A DNA stretch of 48,617 nt from an uncultured Eubacterium sp. (GCA_900550135.1 URQO01000008.1:1-48617); one strand, 5' to 3'. Positions 34,610 to 42,774 are shown, counted from the stretch's first letter. Made by a program: numbers and translations. Notes: a model not told the origin generated them from the sequence alone.

Positions 34610-35601
34610 AGTTTTGCTCCTAATGTTGCTGCCATAACAGCCTTAATTGTGTGCATTCTGTTCTCTGCTTCGTCAAATACAACTGAATGTGATGATTCAA
34701 ATACTTCATCAGTTACTTCCATCTCTGTTAATCCAAACTTTTCATGAATTTCCTTTCCAATCTTTGTTTCTAAATCATGGAATGCAGGTAAACAGTGCAT
34801 AAATACTACATTGTCATTTGCATTGTTTATCAAATCCATTGTTACTCTATATGGAAGAAGGTCGTTAATTCTTTCTTCCCACACTTCATCAGGCTCACCC
34901 ATTGAAACCCATACATCAGTATATATAGCATTGGCATCCTTTGTAGCCACCATAGGATCCTCTTCAAATTCTATAACTGCTCCCGTTTCCTTTGCAATGT
35001 CCTGACACTGCTTTACAAGTTCCTCATTTGGCTGATATTTCTTTGGCGCACATCCAACAAAATGCATACCCATCTTTGCACAGCCAACCATTAAAGAGTT
35101 GCCCATGTTGTATCTTGCATCACCCATGTATACAAATTTAAGTCCTTTTAAAGTGCCAAACTTTTCCTTTAAAGTAAGGAAGTCTGCCAATATCTGTGTT
35201 GGATGAAACTCATTTGTAAGACCATTCCATACAGGAACCCCAGCATGCTCTGCCAACTTTTCTACAAGTTCCTGTCCAAATCCTCTATATTCAATACCGT
35301 CAAACATTCTGCCAAGAACTCTGGCTGTGTCTGCAATACTTTCCTTCTTTCCAATCTGTGAACCTGTTGGGTCCAAATATGTAACTCCCATGCCAAGGTC
35401 ATGTGCTGCCACTTCAAATGAGCATCTTGTACGTGTACTTGTTTTTTCAAATATTACTGCAATGTTCTTTCCACGAAGCACATCTACAAGTTGTCCTTCT
35501 TTCTTTCTTTTTTTCAAATCTGCTGCCAAATCAATTAATCCTTCAATCTCTTCAGGTGTGTAATCTAACAACTTTAAAAAATGTCTTCCTTCTAAATTCA
35601 T
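34606..35601 (-). CDS. argF: Ornithine carbamoyltransferase
   Basis: This enzyme makes citrulline from ornithine and carbamoyl phosphate in arginine synthesis (or the reverse in catabolism). The 331 residues carry the carbamoyl-phosphate motif STRTR (55-59), FHPTQILADFLTL, DARYNMGNS and HCLPAFHD. It has an AGGAGG ribosome binding site. No arginine operon surrounds it; it is instead the first gene of a set with sbcD and sbcC. Whether it is anabolic or catabolic cannot be told from the sequence. Confidence 0.96.
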   Translation of the reverse strand: MNLEGRHFLKLLDYTPEEIEGLIDLAADLKKRKKEGQLVDVLRGKNIAVIFEKTSTRTRCSFEVAAHDLGMGVTYLDPTGSQIGKKESIADTARVLGRMFDGIEYRGFGQELVEKLAEHAGVPVWNGLTNEFHPTQILADFLTLKEKFGTLKGLKFVYMGDARYNMGNSLMVGCAKMGMHFVGCAPKKYQPNEELVKQCQDIAKETGAVIEFEEDPMVATKDANAIYTDVWVSMGEPDEVWEERINDLLPYRVTMDLINNANDNVVFMHCLPAFHDLETKIGKEIHEKFGLTEMEVTDEVFESSHSVVFDEAENRMHTIKAVMAATLGAKL

Positions 35602-35665
35602 GTTAATGTTCCTCCTAATAAGTTGTATGTTTAAGCAATATTTATGTTTTATGTAAACTACTTGT

Positions 35666-36628
35666 TTATTCCTTTGATGTATTACCTTTTGAATTTTTAT
35701 CCTTTATATTTTTTTCATCAATAAATTCTTTCAGGTACTCCATTATTTTAATACTCTTTCCTGATTTATTCAATGTAGGAAGTGTATTAAAAATATGTTT
35801 CTTATGATAATTAATTTTGTCTATATATTCACCGCTTTTTGCCATCAACTCATCACGCTTTTTCTGCAACTGTTCTGCATATACATTGCCACGTTTCGCC
35901 AACTCCTCTTTTTGTGGTAGAATTTTTTCATCATATAATCTGGCCAGTTCTTCTTTTTGTGGCTGTATTTTCTCATCGTACAGTTTGGTGGCTGCTTCTT
36001 TTTGCTGCTCTGCCTTGTCGGCTATGTCAATGGCTGAATTTCCAACAACATCCTTTAACTGGTCTCCCAGTTTATTAAGTTCCTCTGCAATCATATCAAG
36101 CTGTCCCAAACTCTTCTTTATACCAATAAGACGTTTAAGTGTAACTACCATATCTATTGCCATAATAATGCCAAAAATTAAAATGAGAATAAGTTTTAAC
36201 ACATTTGGACTTTTGTTTAATAAAAACATAATAGGTGCATGTACAATTTTTACTGCAAAAACTACTGCCACACCCCACATCAGGCTAAATGGCAGACAAA
36301 TATACCCACCTACATTTAGTGGCTTGTCCGAATAATCCCACCATCTCATGTGAAATATTTTGTCCAAAATCCATCCACCAAACAACTCTACTGCTGAGCA
36401 AATTATCATTCCACCTATAAACAATAGAACAATGTTGCTCTTAACCGGATAAAGACACATCAATACTCCAACCATACCACATCCGTATATTGGGCAAACC
36501 GGTCCATTTAAAAATCCACGGTTAACAACCTTGCCCGATGTAACGGCAACAAAAGCCACCTCAACGCACCAGCCAAGAAAACTATATATAATAAATAATA
36601 ATATTGTATCGAAAAATGAAAATAACAT
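35666..36628 (-). CDS. CmpB-type membrane protein (putative ABC transporter type IV family) with coiled tail
   Basis: The 320-residue product starts MLFSFFDTILLFIIYSFLGW, has about five membrane helices, and contains the family signature GWILDKIFHMRWWDYSDKP followed by GGYICLPFSLMWG. The function of this family is not established despite the transporter name. The C-terminal half is a charged coiled coil with a 15-residue tandem duplication (LYDEKIQPQKEELA, LYDEKILPQKEELA). I start at the ATG with GGGGGAAAT in front; a 17-codon upstream extension runs into an inverted repeat at 36672-36722 and has no RBS. Confidence 0.82.
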   Translation of the reverse strand: MLFSFFDTILLFIIYSFLGWCVEVAFVAVTSGKVVNRGFLNGPVCPIYGCGMVGVLMCLYPVKSNIVLLFIGGMIICSAVELFGGWILDKIFHMRWWDYSDKPLNVGGYICLPFSLMWGVAVVFAVKIVHAPIMFLLNKSPNVLKLILILIFGIIMAIDMVVTLKRLIGIKKSLGQLDMIAEELNKLGDQLKDVVGNSAIDIADKAEQQKEAATKLYDEKIQPQKEELARLYDEKILPQKEELAKRGNVYAEQLQKKRDELMAKSGEYIDKINYHKKHIFNTLPTLNKSGKSIKIMEYLKEFIDEKNIKDKNSKGNTSKE

Positions 36629-36671
36629 ATTTCCCCCTGCTACTTTAATAAATAATGCCATTTTTGACATT

Positions 36672-36722
36672 ATGCACACCTGGCGTATATTACTTTGGCA
36701 ACTTTTTTACGCCAGCGTGCAT
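36672..36722. repeat. Inverted repeat between the GH18 and CmpB genes
   Basis: ATGCAC plus TGGCGTA (36672-36687) mirrors TACGCCA plus GTGCAT (36709-36722), 13 bp with a small internal asymmetry. It lies downstream of the GH18 gene and upstream of CmpB, both on the minus strand. It could be a terminator with a poor U-tract or an operator. Confidence 0.55.
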
Positions 36723-36865
36723 TTATTTTATCATTTTATTGTATCTTAATCAATTTTAAATCAAAAAATCATTTGCTCTTATCTTACATTATTTTTCTTT
36801 TTTCTTTGCGTTTTTGCCCTATCCACGTTATTTTTACTTTGCATTTTCAGTCCTGCAAAATCTTT

Positions 36866-38011
36866 TTACATCTTTATTTTTTCTACATTAAAATTGTAAT
36901 CCACCAACAGCCAATTGCTTCTAAACAACTGCATAATCTGCCAATACGATGCCCCTCTAAGATTGTACTCATATATCAGTTCCAATTTTTCTTTGATACT
37001 TCTTGGGTCCTCAAACCATACTTCATGAGATATGCCGTCTTTTTCATAAAAAAAGTATGGACTTTTCGCCGTTTCATCAAATTCAATAGTTGCATTATTT
37101 TCAATAGCAATTCTAACTGCCTCAATATTTCCAATAGTTTTTGCCTTTGTTGTTCCACGCACAAAAGGTAATGGCCAATCGTAGCCATAGTTTGGGATTC
37201 CCATATTTATTTTGGTAGGCTCTATTTCCATTACTGCATAATCCAACACCTGTCTTACCTTATTTATTGGAGCAACAGCCATAGGTGGACCATATGTGTA
37301 TCCCCACTCATAAGTCATTACAAGAACGCTGTTTGCAATTTGTCCCAAAGCTCTGTAATTTTTTCCTTCATACAAAAGCCCCGGCTGGTCGGCACTGACT
37401 TTTGGTGCCAAATCTACAGACACTGAATATCCGTTTTCATTCATTGTTTCAGTGATCTGTCTTACAAATTCCACAAATGCATCCCTGTCTGTAGCCTTTA
37501 TGTACTCAAAATCTATGTCCACACCCAGAAATCCCTTATTTTTCACTGTATCAAGTAGTTGAACAATCAATGTATCTATTGCGTCCTGATTATTTACCAC
37601 CTTTGAAATCAACTCATTACTAAAATTTCCTGACCGGTCAAAAGGTGTAAGGGTAAGTATGGGTTCCGTCATATTGCTTAATGCTTTCTCAATCATAAAC
37701 GTATCATTCAAATGTGGTGCTAAAAGATATCCTTCTTCTGTAAACCCGTAAGAAAATATTGTCAGTTCTGACAATGATGGCAAAGTTTCGTCAAGTACAT
37801 ATTTACTTATAAACGGATATGCGAAGCCTCTTATATATGCCTTTCTTCTGTTTGCTCTTACTCCTCCATTGTCAATTAACAGCGCCTGCCCCACTGCCAA
37901 ACTGTATGGATAAACAAGCTGATTATCATAAATTATCGATTCTACACTTACTCCAAACAAATCTGCTATATCGTCAACATTATCACCTTTTTTTACAACA
38001 TAAATTTCCAT
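36866..38011 (-). CDS. LysM-GH18 spore peptidoglycan hydrolase (YaaH/SleL type)
   Basis: This is a cortex-fragment N-acetylglucosaminidase type enzyme. The 381 residues have one LysM at the N terminus (MEIYVVKKGDNVDDIADLFG) and a GH18 barrel with the catalytic DxDxE seen in LGVDIDFEYI, plus MTYEWGYTYGPPMAVAPI and the C-terminal GASYWQI. It lacks a signal peptide, as do Bacillus YaaH/SleL, which are loaded into spores from the mother cell. Bacillus proteins have two LysM repeats and this has one. The RBS is GGGGGCGG. Confidence 0.9.
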   Translation of the reverse strand: MEIYVVKKGDNVDDIADLFGVSVESIIYDNQLVYPYSLAVGQALLIDNGGVRANRRKAYIRGFAYPFISKYVLDETLPSLSELTIFSYGFTEEGYLLAPHLNDTFMIEKALSNMTEPILTLTPFDRSGNFSNELISKVVNNQDAIDTLIVQLLDTVKNKGFLGVDIDFEYIKATDRDAFVEFVRQITETMNENGYSVSVDLAPKVSADQPGLLYEGKNYRALGQIANSVLVMTYEWGYTYGPPMAVAPINKVRQVLDYAVMEIEPTKINMGIPNYGYDWPLPFVRGTTKAKTIGNIEAVRIAIENNATIEFDETAKSPYFFYEKDGISHEVWFEDPRSIKEKLELIYEYNLRGASYWQIMQLFRSNWLLVDYNFNVEKIKM

Positions 38012-38083
38012 TACCGCCCCCGAATAACTTTATAAATATTACAATATATGATTTTAAACAATAATAAATTCTTTTTATTACAA

Positions 38084-38231
38084 CCCCTCAATTTTCAAAA
38101 TCATCTGTGCTTGCACAGAAATGATTTTGAAAATTAGAGGGGTGCCCACAAATGAGCATAAAAGACTGACAAAGTCAGTCGATATGCGAATTTGTGGTTG
38201 GATTGCGGAAATGCAACCCACGGAGCAATCC
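38084..38231. other. Compact three-hairpin element, candidate structured RNA or palindromic repeat
   Basis: Nearly all of these 148 nt pair internally. Hairpin 1 (38084-38142) has arms of 6, 15 and 6 bp (CCCCTC, AATTTTCAAAATCAT, CTGTGC and complements). Hairpin 2 (38146-38197) is three-tiered: CCACAAAT/ATTTGTGG, GCAT/ATGC, GACTGAC/GTCAGTC. Hairpin 3 (38200-38231) has GGATTGC/GCAATCC. It lies in the gap between the Thr/Pro-repeat protein and the GH18 gene and is visibly richer in G+C than its surroundings. No open frame of note. It could be a REP/MITE-like element or an untranslated RNA; the strand is uncertain. Confidence 0.7.
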
Positions 38232-38268
38232 AAAAAAGGGTAGCTATGCCTGTTGCATAACTACCCTT
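38232..38268 (-). terminator. Terminator of the Thr/Pro-repeat protein gene
   Basis: AAGGGTAG (38236-38243) pairs with CTACCCTT (38261-38268), with an inner TATGC/GCATA stem, and TTTTTT follows on the minus strand. It directly abuts the three-hairpin element. Confidence 0.92.
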
Positions 38269-38282
38269 CATAATGTGTCTAA

Positions 38283-40112
38283 TTATTTTTTAATTTTAAC
38301 CTGTTTTACAGCCCACTTTTTAGCGCCAACTGCTCTTACTCTTACATAAAGTTTTTTCTTGTTCTTTAATGCCTTTCCTGTAATTGTAACAGATACTTTC
38401 TTAACTGTCTTTCTTACAAGTGCTTTCTTGAATTTCTTTGATGTAGATACTTCTACTTTGTATTTTTTAGCATTCTTAACTCTCTTGAATGTAAGTTTAA
38501 TCTTCTTTGCTTTTACGCTCTTTCTTGTTGCCTTTGTGATCTTTGTTTTCTTAAGAACGTTCTTTGCAGGTTTCTTAGTTGTTGTAGGTGCCTGAGTTGT
38601 TACAGGAGCTTTTGTTGTTGTCTCAGGTGCTTCTGTTGTTGTTACAGGAGCTTTTGTTGTTGTCTCAGGTGCTACTGTTGTTGTTTCAGGAGCCTCTGTT
38701 GTTGTCTCAGGTGCCTCTGTTGTTGTTTTAGGAGCCTCTGTTGTTGTCTCAGGAGCTTCTGTTGTTGTCTCAGGTGCTTCTGTTGTTGTCTCTGGTGTTT
38801 CAGGTTTTGTAATATCTACTACATTTCCTTCTGCGTCCTTTACAACTGGTGCGAAAAATTCAATAGGATTTGCTGTGTTAACCCAGCCCATTCCTACTAC
38901 CAATTTATCTGTTCCATCACCTTTTGCTGTGTAAGATGATATTAATGTCTGTGCTCCACCAGTAAGTTTAATTTCTTCACCTTCTGTAAGTTTTACTGTT
39001 CCATCATTTGATGCTGCAACAATTGGCCATTCAATTGTATATTTTTCTCCTGCTTTAAGATTATAAAGTGCTTTCTTAACCTGAACTCCCCATGCCTCAG
39101 TATAATTACTTGTTAACTGCTGTACTTTAATGTGGTCTGGGTCTGCCGGATCTACACCTACCTGGGCTGTTGAATTCATCCAAGGTCCTACATATACTGA
39201 ATATCCACCTACTGTGTAAGTACCCTCAGTTGTATACTTCTGATCCATTGTGATTTCAGCTGATGCCGGTGTTGTCTCAGGATCTGTAACCTTTGGTGTT
39301 GTTTCAGTATCTGTAACTTCTGGTGTTGTTTCAGGATCTGTAACTTCCGGTGTTGTTTCTCCACTGTCATCTGTTCCATTTGCATTTATAATGACAACTG
39401 TTGCCTTTCCACCTGCATATTCAATTTCAACATTGTTTGTTTTCTTTGTTAATGCTGAAACATAAACAAGCACACCTGCGCCCTGAATTTTTGCAACTTC
39501 ATCTGTGCTGTTTCCGTTTACGCTAACTGCACTGATTCCGGCTGGTACATTCATATAAATACCTTTTTCTGCTGCCCAATTAGGCTGCTGAATGCCGATT
39601 ACAGAAGCTGTTGTTGAATCATCATATGAGAATCCTTCTCCTAAATCGACATATACTTTAACTGAAGGATCTCTTGTTGTAGTTTCACCTTCATCTTCAA
39701 TCTTTAATGTTGCATTTCCTGTAACTTCTTTAGAATTTTCTGTAGTTGTAGCAGTTACAACTATAGGATATTCACCATCAGCTAATCCACTGACCTCTGT
39801 TAAAGGAATAAACATTCCATGAGCATTTTTTCCATCTACTGTAATGCTCTTTCCATCTACAGTTGCAATAATAGATGCTTCATCTACTTCTGTTTCCCAT
39901 GCGAAATGAATTCTTGCCTTGTCAAAAATTCCCTGGCATGTGAATCCTGTAATACTTGCATCGCCATCTGTTACGGTATAAATTCTTCCATCCACAGAAG
40001 CGCTGTCACTTGCTTTAATTGTTGTTGGTCCACTAAAGGCTACTGAACTAATAACCATTGTAATGGCACAAACATAAGCTAAAATCTTCTTCATTGAATT
40101 ACTTAATTTCAT
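38283..40112 (-). CDS. Secreted surface protein with Pro-Glu-Thr repeats
   Basis: The 609-residue exported protein has a signal peptide (about 1-35), two beta-rich N-terminal regions (about 36-240), a short PETTPEV linker, a lectin-like beta domain (about 285-430; GGYSVYVGPWMNSTAQ, AWGVQVKKALYNLKAGEKYT) resembling CBM4/9-type modules, then a heptad array of PETTTEA (about 440-510). It ends in a very basic Fn3-like domain (LTFKRVKNAKKYKVEV, KKLYVRVRAVG). No sortase motif was seen; the basic C terminus may bind wall polymers. Ligand unknown. The RBS is AGGAAGGAG. It has its own promoter and leader hairpin. Confidence 0.85.
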   Translation of the reverse strand: MKLSNSMKKILAYVCAITMVISSVAFSGPTTIKASDSASVDGRIYTVTDGDASITGFTCQGIFDKARIHFAWETEVDEASIIATVDGKSITVDGKNAHGMFIPLTEVSGLADGEYPIVVTATTTENSKEVTGNATLKIEDEGETTTRDPSVKVYVDLGEGFSYDDSTTASVIGIQQPNWAAEKGIYMNVPAGISAVSVNGNSTDEVAKIQGAGVLVYVSALTKKTNNVEIEYAGGKATVVIINANGTDDSGETTPEVTDPETTPEVTDTETTPKVTDPETTPASAEITMDQKYTTEGTYTVGGYSVYVGPWMNSTAQVGVDPADPDHIKVQQLTSNYTEAWGVQVKKALYNLKAGEKYTIEWPIVAASNDGTVKLTEGEEIKLTGGAQTLISSYTAKGDGTDKLVVGMGWVNTANPIEFFAPVVKDAEGNVVDITKPETPETTTEAPETTTEAPETTTEAPKTTTEAPETTTEAPETTTVAPETTTKAPVTTTEAPETTTKAPVTTQAPTTTKKPAKNVLKKTKITKATRKSVKAKKIKLTFKRVKNAKKYKVEVSTSKKFKKALVRKTVKKVSVTITGKALKNKKKLYVRVRAVGAKKWAVKQVKIKK

Positions 40113-40143
40113 CTTCTACTCCTTCCTATAACTCAACATTATC

Positions 40144-40176
40144 AGATGATGTTCCTTGCTTTCGCCCTTATCATCT
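40144..40176 (-). promoter_or_regulatory. 5' leader hairpin with GNRA-type tetraloop
   Basis: AGATGAT pairs with ATCATCT, and the loop contains GCGAAAGC (GAAA tetraloop). It sits immediately downstream of the predicted start of the mRNA for the Thr/Pro-repeat protein, so the transcript would begin with this structure. Confidence 0.5.
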
Positions 40177-40183
40177 CCATTCG

Positions 40184-40192
40184 ATTTTACCA
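40184..40192 (-). promoter_or_regulatory. Extended -10 promoter of the Thr/Pro-repeat protein gene
   Basis: The minus strand reads TGGTAAAAT (TGn plus TAAAAT). The -35 position is only TAAAAA, so recognition would rely on the extended -10 and perhaps the A/T-rich 18-bp repeats just upstream. Confidence 0.5.
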
Positions 40193-40216
40193 CATTAGCC
40201 TTCATTTTTTTAGGTA

Positions 40217-40270
40217 TCTTTTTTTATAAGACTGTCTTTTTTTATAAGAGTGTCTTTTTTATATTTTTAG
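40217..40270. repeat. Three tandem 18-bp A/T-rich units upstream of a promoter
   Basis: TCTTTTTTTATAAGACTG (40217-40234), TCTTTTTTTATAAGAGTG (40235-40252) and a diverged third unit (40253-40270). Period 18 bp, within the 383-bp gap between the surface protein and the pyrophosphatase gene. Confidence 0.75.
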
Positions 40271-40290
40271 TTCCAACAACCCTTGGGCAG

Positions 40291-40359
40291 AAAAACACCT
40301 TGTACATTACTTTACGGAAACACTAAAAAGAAGAATTCAGTAATATACAAGGTGCTTTT
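40291..40359 (-). terminator. Second hairpin downstream of the pyrophosphatase gene
   Basis: A 20-bp stem (40291-40310 with 40340-40359) around a 29-nt loop. Two positions are G-U pairs only when read as minus-strand RNA, and the 3' arm ends in TTTTT. Probably a back-up terminator for hppA. Confidence 0.65.
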
Positions 40360-40383
40360 CTACTCTGGTTTCATTTAATAAAA

Positions 40384-40440
40384 ATCACCCTATGGCATAT
40401 GCTCACATTTTGTTAAATATGTACAATACCATAGGATGAT
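40384..40440 (-). terminator. First terminator of the pyrophosphatase gene
   Basis: A 15-bp stem (40384-40398 with 40426-40440) carries two G-U pairs in the minus-strand RNA, followed by TTTTTATT. It lies 56 bp beyond the hppA stop. Confidence 0.75.
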
Positions 40441-40495
40441 ATTCATGAAAATACTAATTAATAATGTATTAATATCTAATTGGCCATTCTATATT

Positions 40496-42535
40496 TTATT
40501 TAAATAAGTAATTGTAAAGCTGTGCCAAGTAACCCTGTGCAGGGAATGTCATAGCAAATACTAATGAAACAATTGTCATTAACTTAATTAAGATGTTGAT
40601 TGATGGTCCTGATGTGTCCTTAAATGGATCACCAACTGTATCACCAACTACTGCTGCCTTGTGAGCTTCGCTACCTTTACCGCCACCGAAACCACCTTCG
40701 ATGAATTTCTTAGCATTGTCCCATGCGCCACCTGCATTCGACATAAAGATTGCCATCATTACACCACAAACCAATGAACCTGCAAGCATACCACCAAGTG
40801 CTGCTGCACCAAGTAAGTAACCTACAACAAGTGGTGTTACTACAGCCATAACTCCCGGAATAATCATTTCGTGGAGAGCTGCCTGTGTTGAAATACCAAC
40901 ACACTTTTTGTAATCAGGTTTTGATGTACCTTCCAAAATACCTTTATCTTCTCTAAACTGACGACGAACTTCTTCAATCATCTTGTTTGCTGCCTTACCA
41001 ACAGAGCTCATTGTAAGAGCTGAGAACATAAATGGAAGCATACCACCAATTAAAAGTCCAACTACAACTGTAGCTGATAAAATATCAATCTTTCCTAATT
41101 TTGCAACTTCTGCATATGAAACGAAAAGTGATAATGCAGTAAGTGCTGCTGAACCAATGGCAAAACCTTTACCAATGGCTGCTGTTGTATTTCCAACTGC
41201 ATCAAGCTTGTCTGTAATGTCTCTAACACTTTCGTCAAGTCCTGACATTTCTGCAATACCACCTGCATTGTCAGCAATAGGACCATAAGCATCAACAGCA
41301 ATTGTCATACCTGTTGTTGATAACATACCAACTGCTGCAAGAGCAATACCGTACATTCCAAGGAATGCATATGAAACTAAAACACCTGCTACAATAAATA
41401 AAATAGGAATACATGTTGACTTCATACCTGCTGAAAGTCCACTAATAATATTTGTAGCTGCTCCTGTTTCTGAGCTTTCTGCAATCTGTTTAACACTATT
41501 ATATTTTTCTGATGTGTAAATTTCTGTAACTTTACCAATAGCTGTACCAACTACTAAACCTGCAAGAACTGCTGCAAAAGCCTTAAAGTCATTAAATAAT
41601 ACATAACTTAAAATAGCTGATGTAACAATCTGAATACCTGTCGCTGTGTATTCACCAAGGTTAAGAGCCTTTTGTGGGTCACCATTTCCCTGTCCTCTTA
41701 CAAAGAAAGTACCGATAACTGATGCTAAAATACCGATAGCTGCCATAGCTATAGGATAAATAACTGAGCTAATATCACCCTTTGTCACTACTGTAGCCAC
41801 TGCCAATGTAATAACTGAAACAAGTGCTCCAACATAACTTTCAAAAAGGTCAGCTCCCATACCTGCAACGTCACCTACGTTGTCACCTACGTTATCAGCA
41901 ATAACGGCCGGGTTTCTAGGATCATCTTCAGGGATTCCTGCTTCAACCTTTCCTACAAGGTCAGCTCCAACGTCTGCAGCCTTTGTGTAGATACCACCAC
42001 CAACTCTTGCAAAAAGAGCGATTGAAGAAGCACCTAAACTGAAACCTGTAAGAACGCTAACAGCTTCTTCTGTTAATCCTGTTGTGTTCATAATAATAAT
42101 GAGAATTGTGCTAAGCCCTAAAATACCAAAACCTACAACACAAAGTCCCATAACTGCACCACCTGAAAAGGCGATTGAAAGCGCTTTATTCATTCCACTT
42201 TCTTTAGCAGCATTTGCTGTACGCACATTTGCCTTTGTTGCAACATTCATACCTACATATCCTGCTAATGTTGAAAGAACAGCACCTACGATAAAGCAAA
42301 CTGCTGTAATCCAATCAATTCCAAATCCTAAAACCAAGAAAAGCACAACTACAAAAACAATTAAAATTTTGTATTCTGCAAATAAAAATGCTTTTGCACC
42401 TTCTGCAATAGAACCGGAAATTTCTTTCATTTTTTCATTTCCTACTTCGCTTTTGTTTATCACAACTGTCTTGTAAATTGCGAAAAGAACAGCGATGACA
42501 CCTGCAATAGGAGCTAAGTAAATTAAATTCTCCAT
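40496..42535 (-). CDS. hppA: Membrane-bound ion-pumping pyrophosphatase, K+-dependent type
   Basis: This enzyme couples pyrophosphate hydrolysis to H+ and/or Na+ export across the membrane. The 679-residue, about 16-helix protein has the substrate-site motifs EDDPRNPAVIADNVGDNVGD and GMGADLFESYVGAL, DAYGPIADNAGGIAEM, and GDTVGDPFKDTSGPS. The segment GNTTAAIGKGFAIGSAAL has Ala where K+-independent enzymes have Lys (GNTTKA), so it should need K+. Whether it pumps Na+ or H+ is not settled by inspection; K+-dependent clostridial enzymes are often Na+ pumps. The start is the ATG with AAAGGAGAAAA in front, not the one 15 codons upstream. Confidence 0.96.
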   Translation of the reverse strand: MENLIYLAPIAGVIAVLFAIYKTVVINKSEVGNEKMKEISGSIAEGAKAFLFAEYKILIVFVVVLFLVLGFGIDWITAVCFIVGAVLSTLAGYVGMNVATKANVRTANAAKESGMNKALSIAFSGGAVMGLCVVGFGILGLSTILIIIMNTTGLTEEAVSVLTGFSLGASSIALFARVGGGIYTKAADVGADLVGKVEAGIPEDDPRNPAVIADNVGDNVGDVAGMGADLFESYVGALVSVITLAVATVVTKGDISSVIYPIAMAAIGILASVIGTFFVRGQGNGDPQKALNLGEYTATGIQIVTSAILSYVLFNDFKAFAAVLAGLVVGTAIGKVTEIYTSEKYNSVKQIAESSETGAATNIISGLSAGMKSTCIPILFIVAGVLVSYAFLGMYGIALAAVGMLSTTGMTIAVDAYGPIADNAGGIAEMSGLDESVRDITDKLDAVGNTTAAIGKGFAIGSAALTALSLFVSYAEVAKLGKIDILSATVVVGLLIGGMLPFMFSALTMSSVGKAANKMIEEVRRQFREDKGILEGTSKPDYKKCVGISTQAALHEMIIPGVMAVVTPLVVGYLLGAAALGGMLAGSLVCGVMMAIFMSNAGGAWDNAKKFIEGGFGGGKGSEAHKAAVVGDTVGDPFKDTSGPSINILIKLMTIVSLVFAMTFPAQGYLAQLYNYLFK

Positions 42536-42586
42536 ATTTTTCTCCTTTCGATATTCCTGTGAGAACAAATCCCTTATCAATATAAT

Positions 42587-42614
42587 ATGAGCCTCTATGC
42601 AATTTATGGCTCAT
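42587..42614 (-). promoter_or_regulatory. Hairpin in the pyrophosphatase leader
   Basis: ATGAGCC (42587-42593) pairs with GGCTCAT (42608-42614) in the 5' untranslated leader of hppA. A 7-bp stem; function unknown. Confidence 0.4.
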
Positions 42615-42626
42615 GTCTTTGTTAAA

Positions 42627-42654
42627 ATTATAACAAACCTTTGATTTATTTCAA
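42627..42654 (-). promoter_or_regulatory. Sigma-A promoter of the pyrophosphatase gene
   Basis: TTGAAA (42649-42654), a 16-bp spacer and TATAAT (42627-42632) on the minus strand, divergent from the Lrp promoter in a 314-bp gap. Confidence 0.7.
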
Positions 42655-42706
42655 TACTTTATCATTAATATCCAAATATTTCAATAAACAATCTTCAAAA
42701 TAAATC

Positions 42707-42736
42707 GCATTTTTTTCACTAGAGAAAGTGAAATGC
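42707..42736. repeat. Inverted repeat upstream of the Lrp gene
   Basis: GCATTTTTTTCACT and AGTGAAATGC mirror each other (10 paired bases with a T bulge), directly upstream of the Lrp -35. A possible autoregulatory operator; not tested. Confidence 0.4.
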
Positions 42737-42746
42737 ATTTTAATGT

Positions 42747-42774
42747 TTTACATTTTTTAAGTGTATGGTATAAT
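42747..42774 (+). promoter_or_regulatory. Sigma-A promoter of the Lrp/AsnC gene
   Basis: TTTACA (42747-42752), a 16-bp spacer and a perfect TATAAT (42769-42774). Confidence 0.75.

Noticed and set aside
35602..35665. ARG box or promoter upstream of argF
   Set aside because: TTTACA and a weak TTAAAC can be aligned at 17 bp, but no convincing arginine-repressor palindrome is visible.
35817..36335. 172-codon plus-strand frame
   Set aside because: Antisense to the membrane and coiled regions of the CmpB-family gene; its Ser/Phe/Cys-rich product mirrors the Lys/Glu-rich tail.
36629..36679. 17-codon N-terminal extension of the CmpB-family protein
   Set aside because: It lacks an RBS, begins within an inverted repeat and would bury the natural membrane start, while the internal ATG has GGGGGAAAT in front.
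38012..38083. Sigma-E promoter for the GH18 spore hydrolase
   Set aside because: AT-rich sequence gives several partial matches to the consensus; none is clearly better than chance.
38084..38231. c-di-GMP or other known riboswitch
   Set aside because: Conserved core sequences of the riboswitch classes I know are absent; only the hairpin layout is striking.
38585..38800. Possible CRISPR-like array
   Set aside because: The 21-bp periodicity is in frame, has no spacers and encodes PETTTEA heptads inside a clear coding gene.
42084..42476. 130-codon plus-strand frame
   Set aside because: Antisense to the pyrophosphatase helices; its Pro/Thr/Ile-rich composition is what the complement of a Gly/Ala-rich membrane gene gives.
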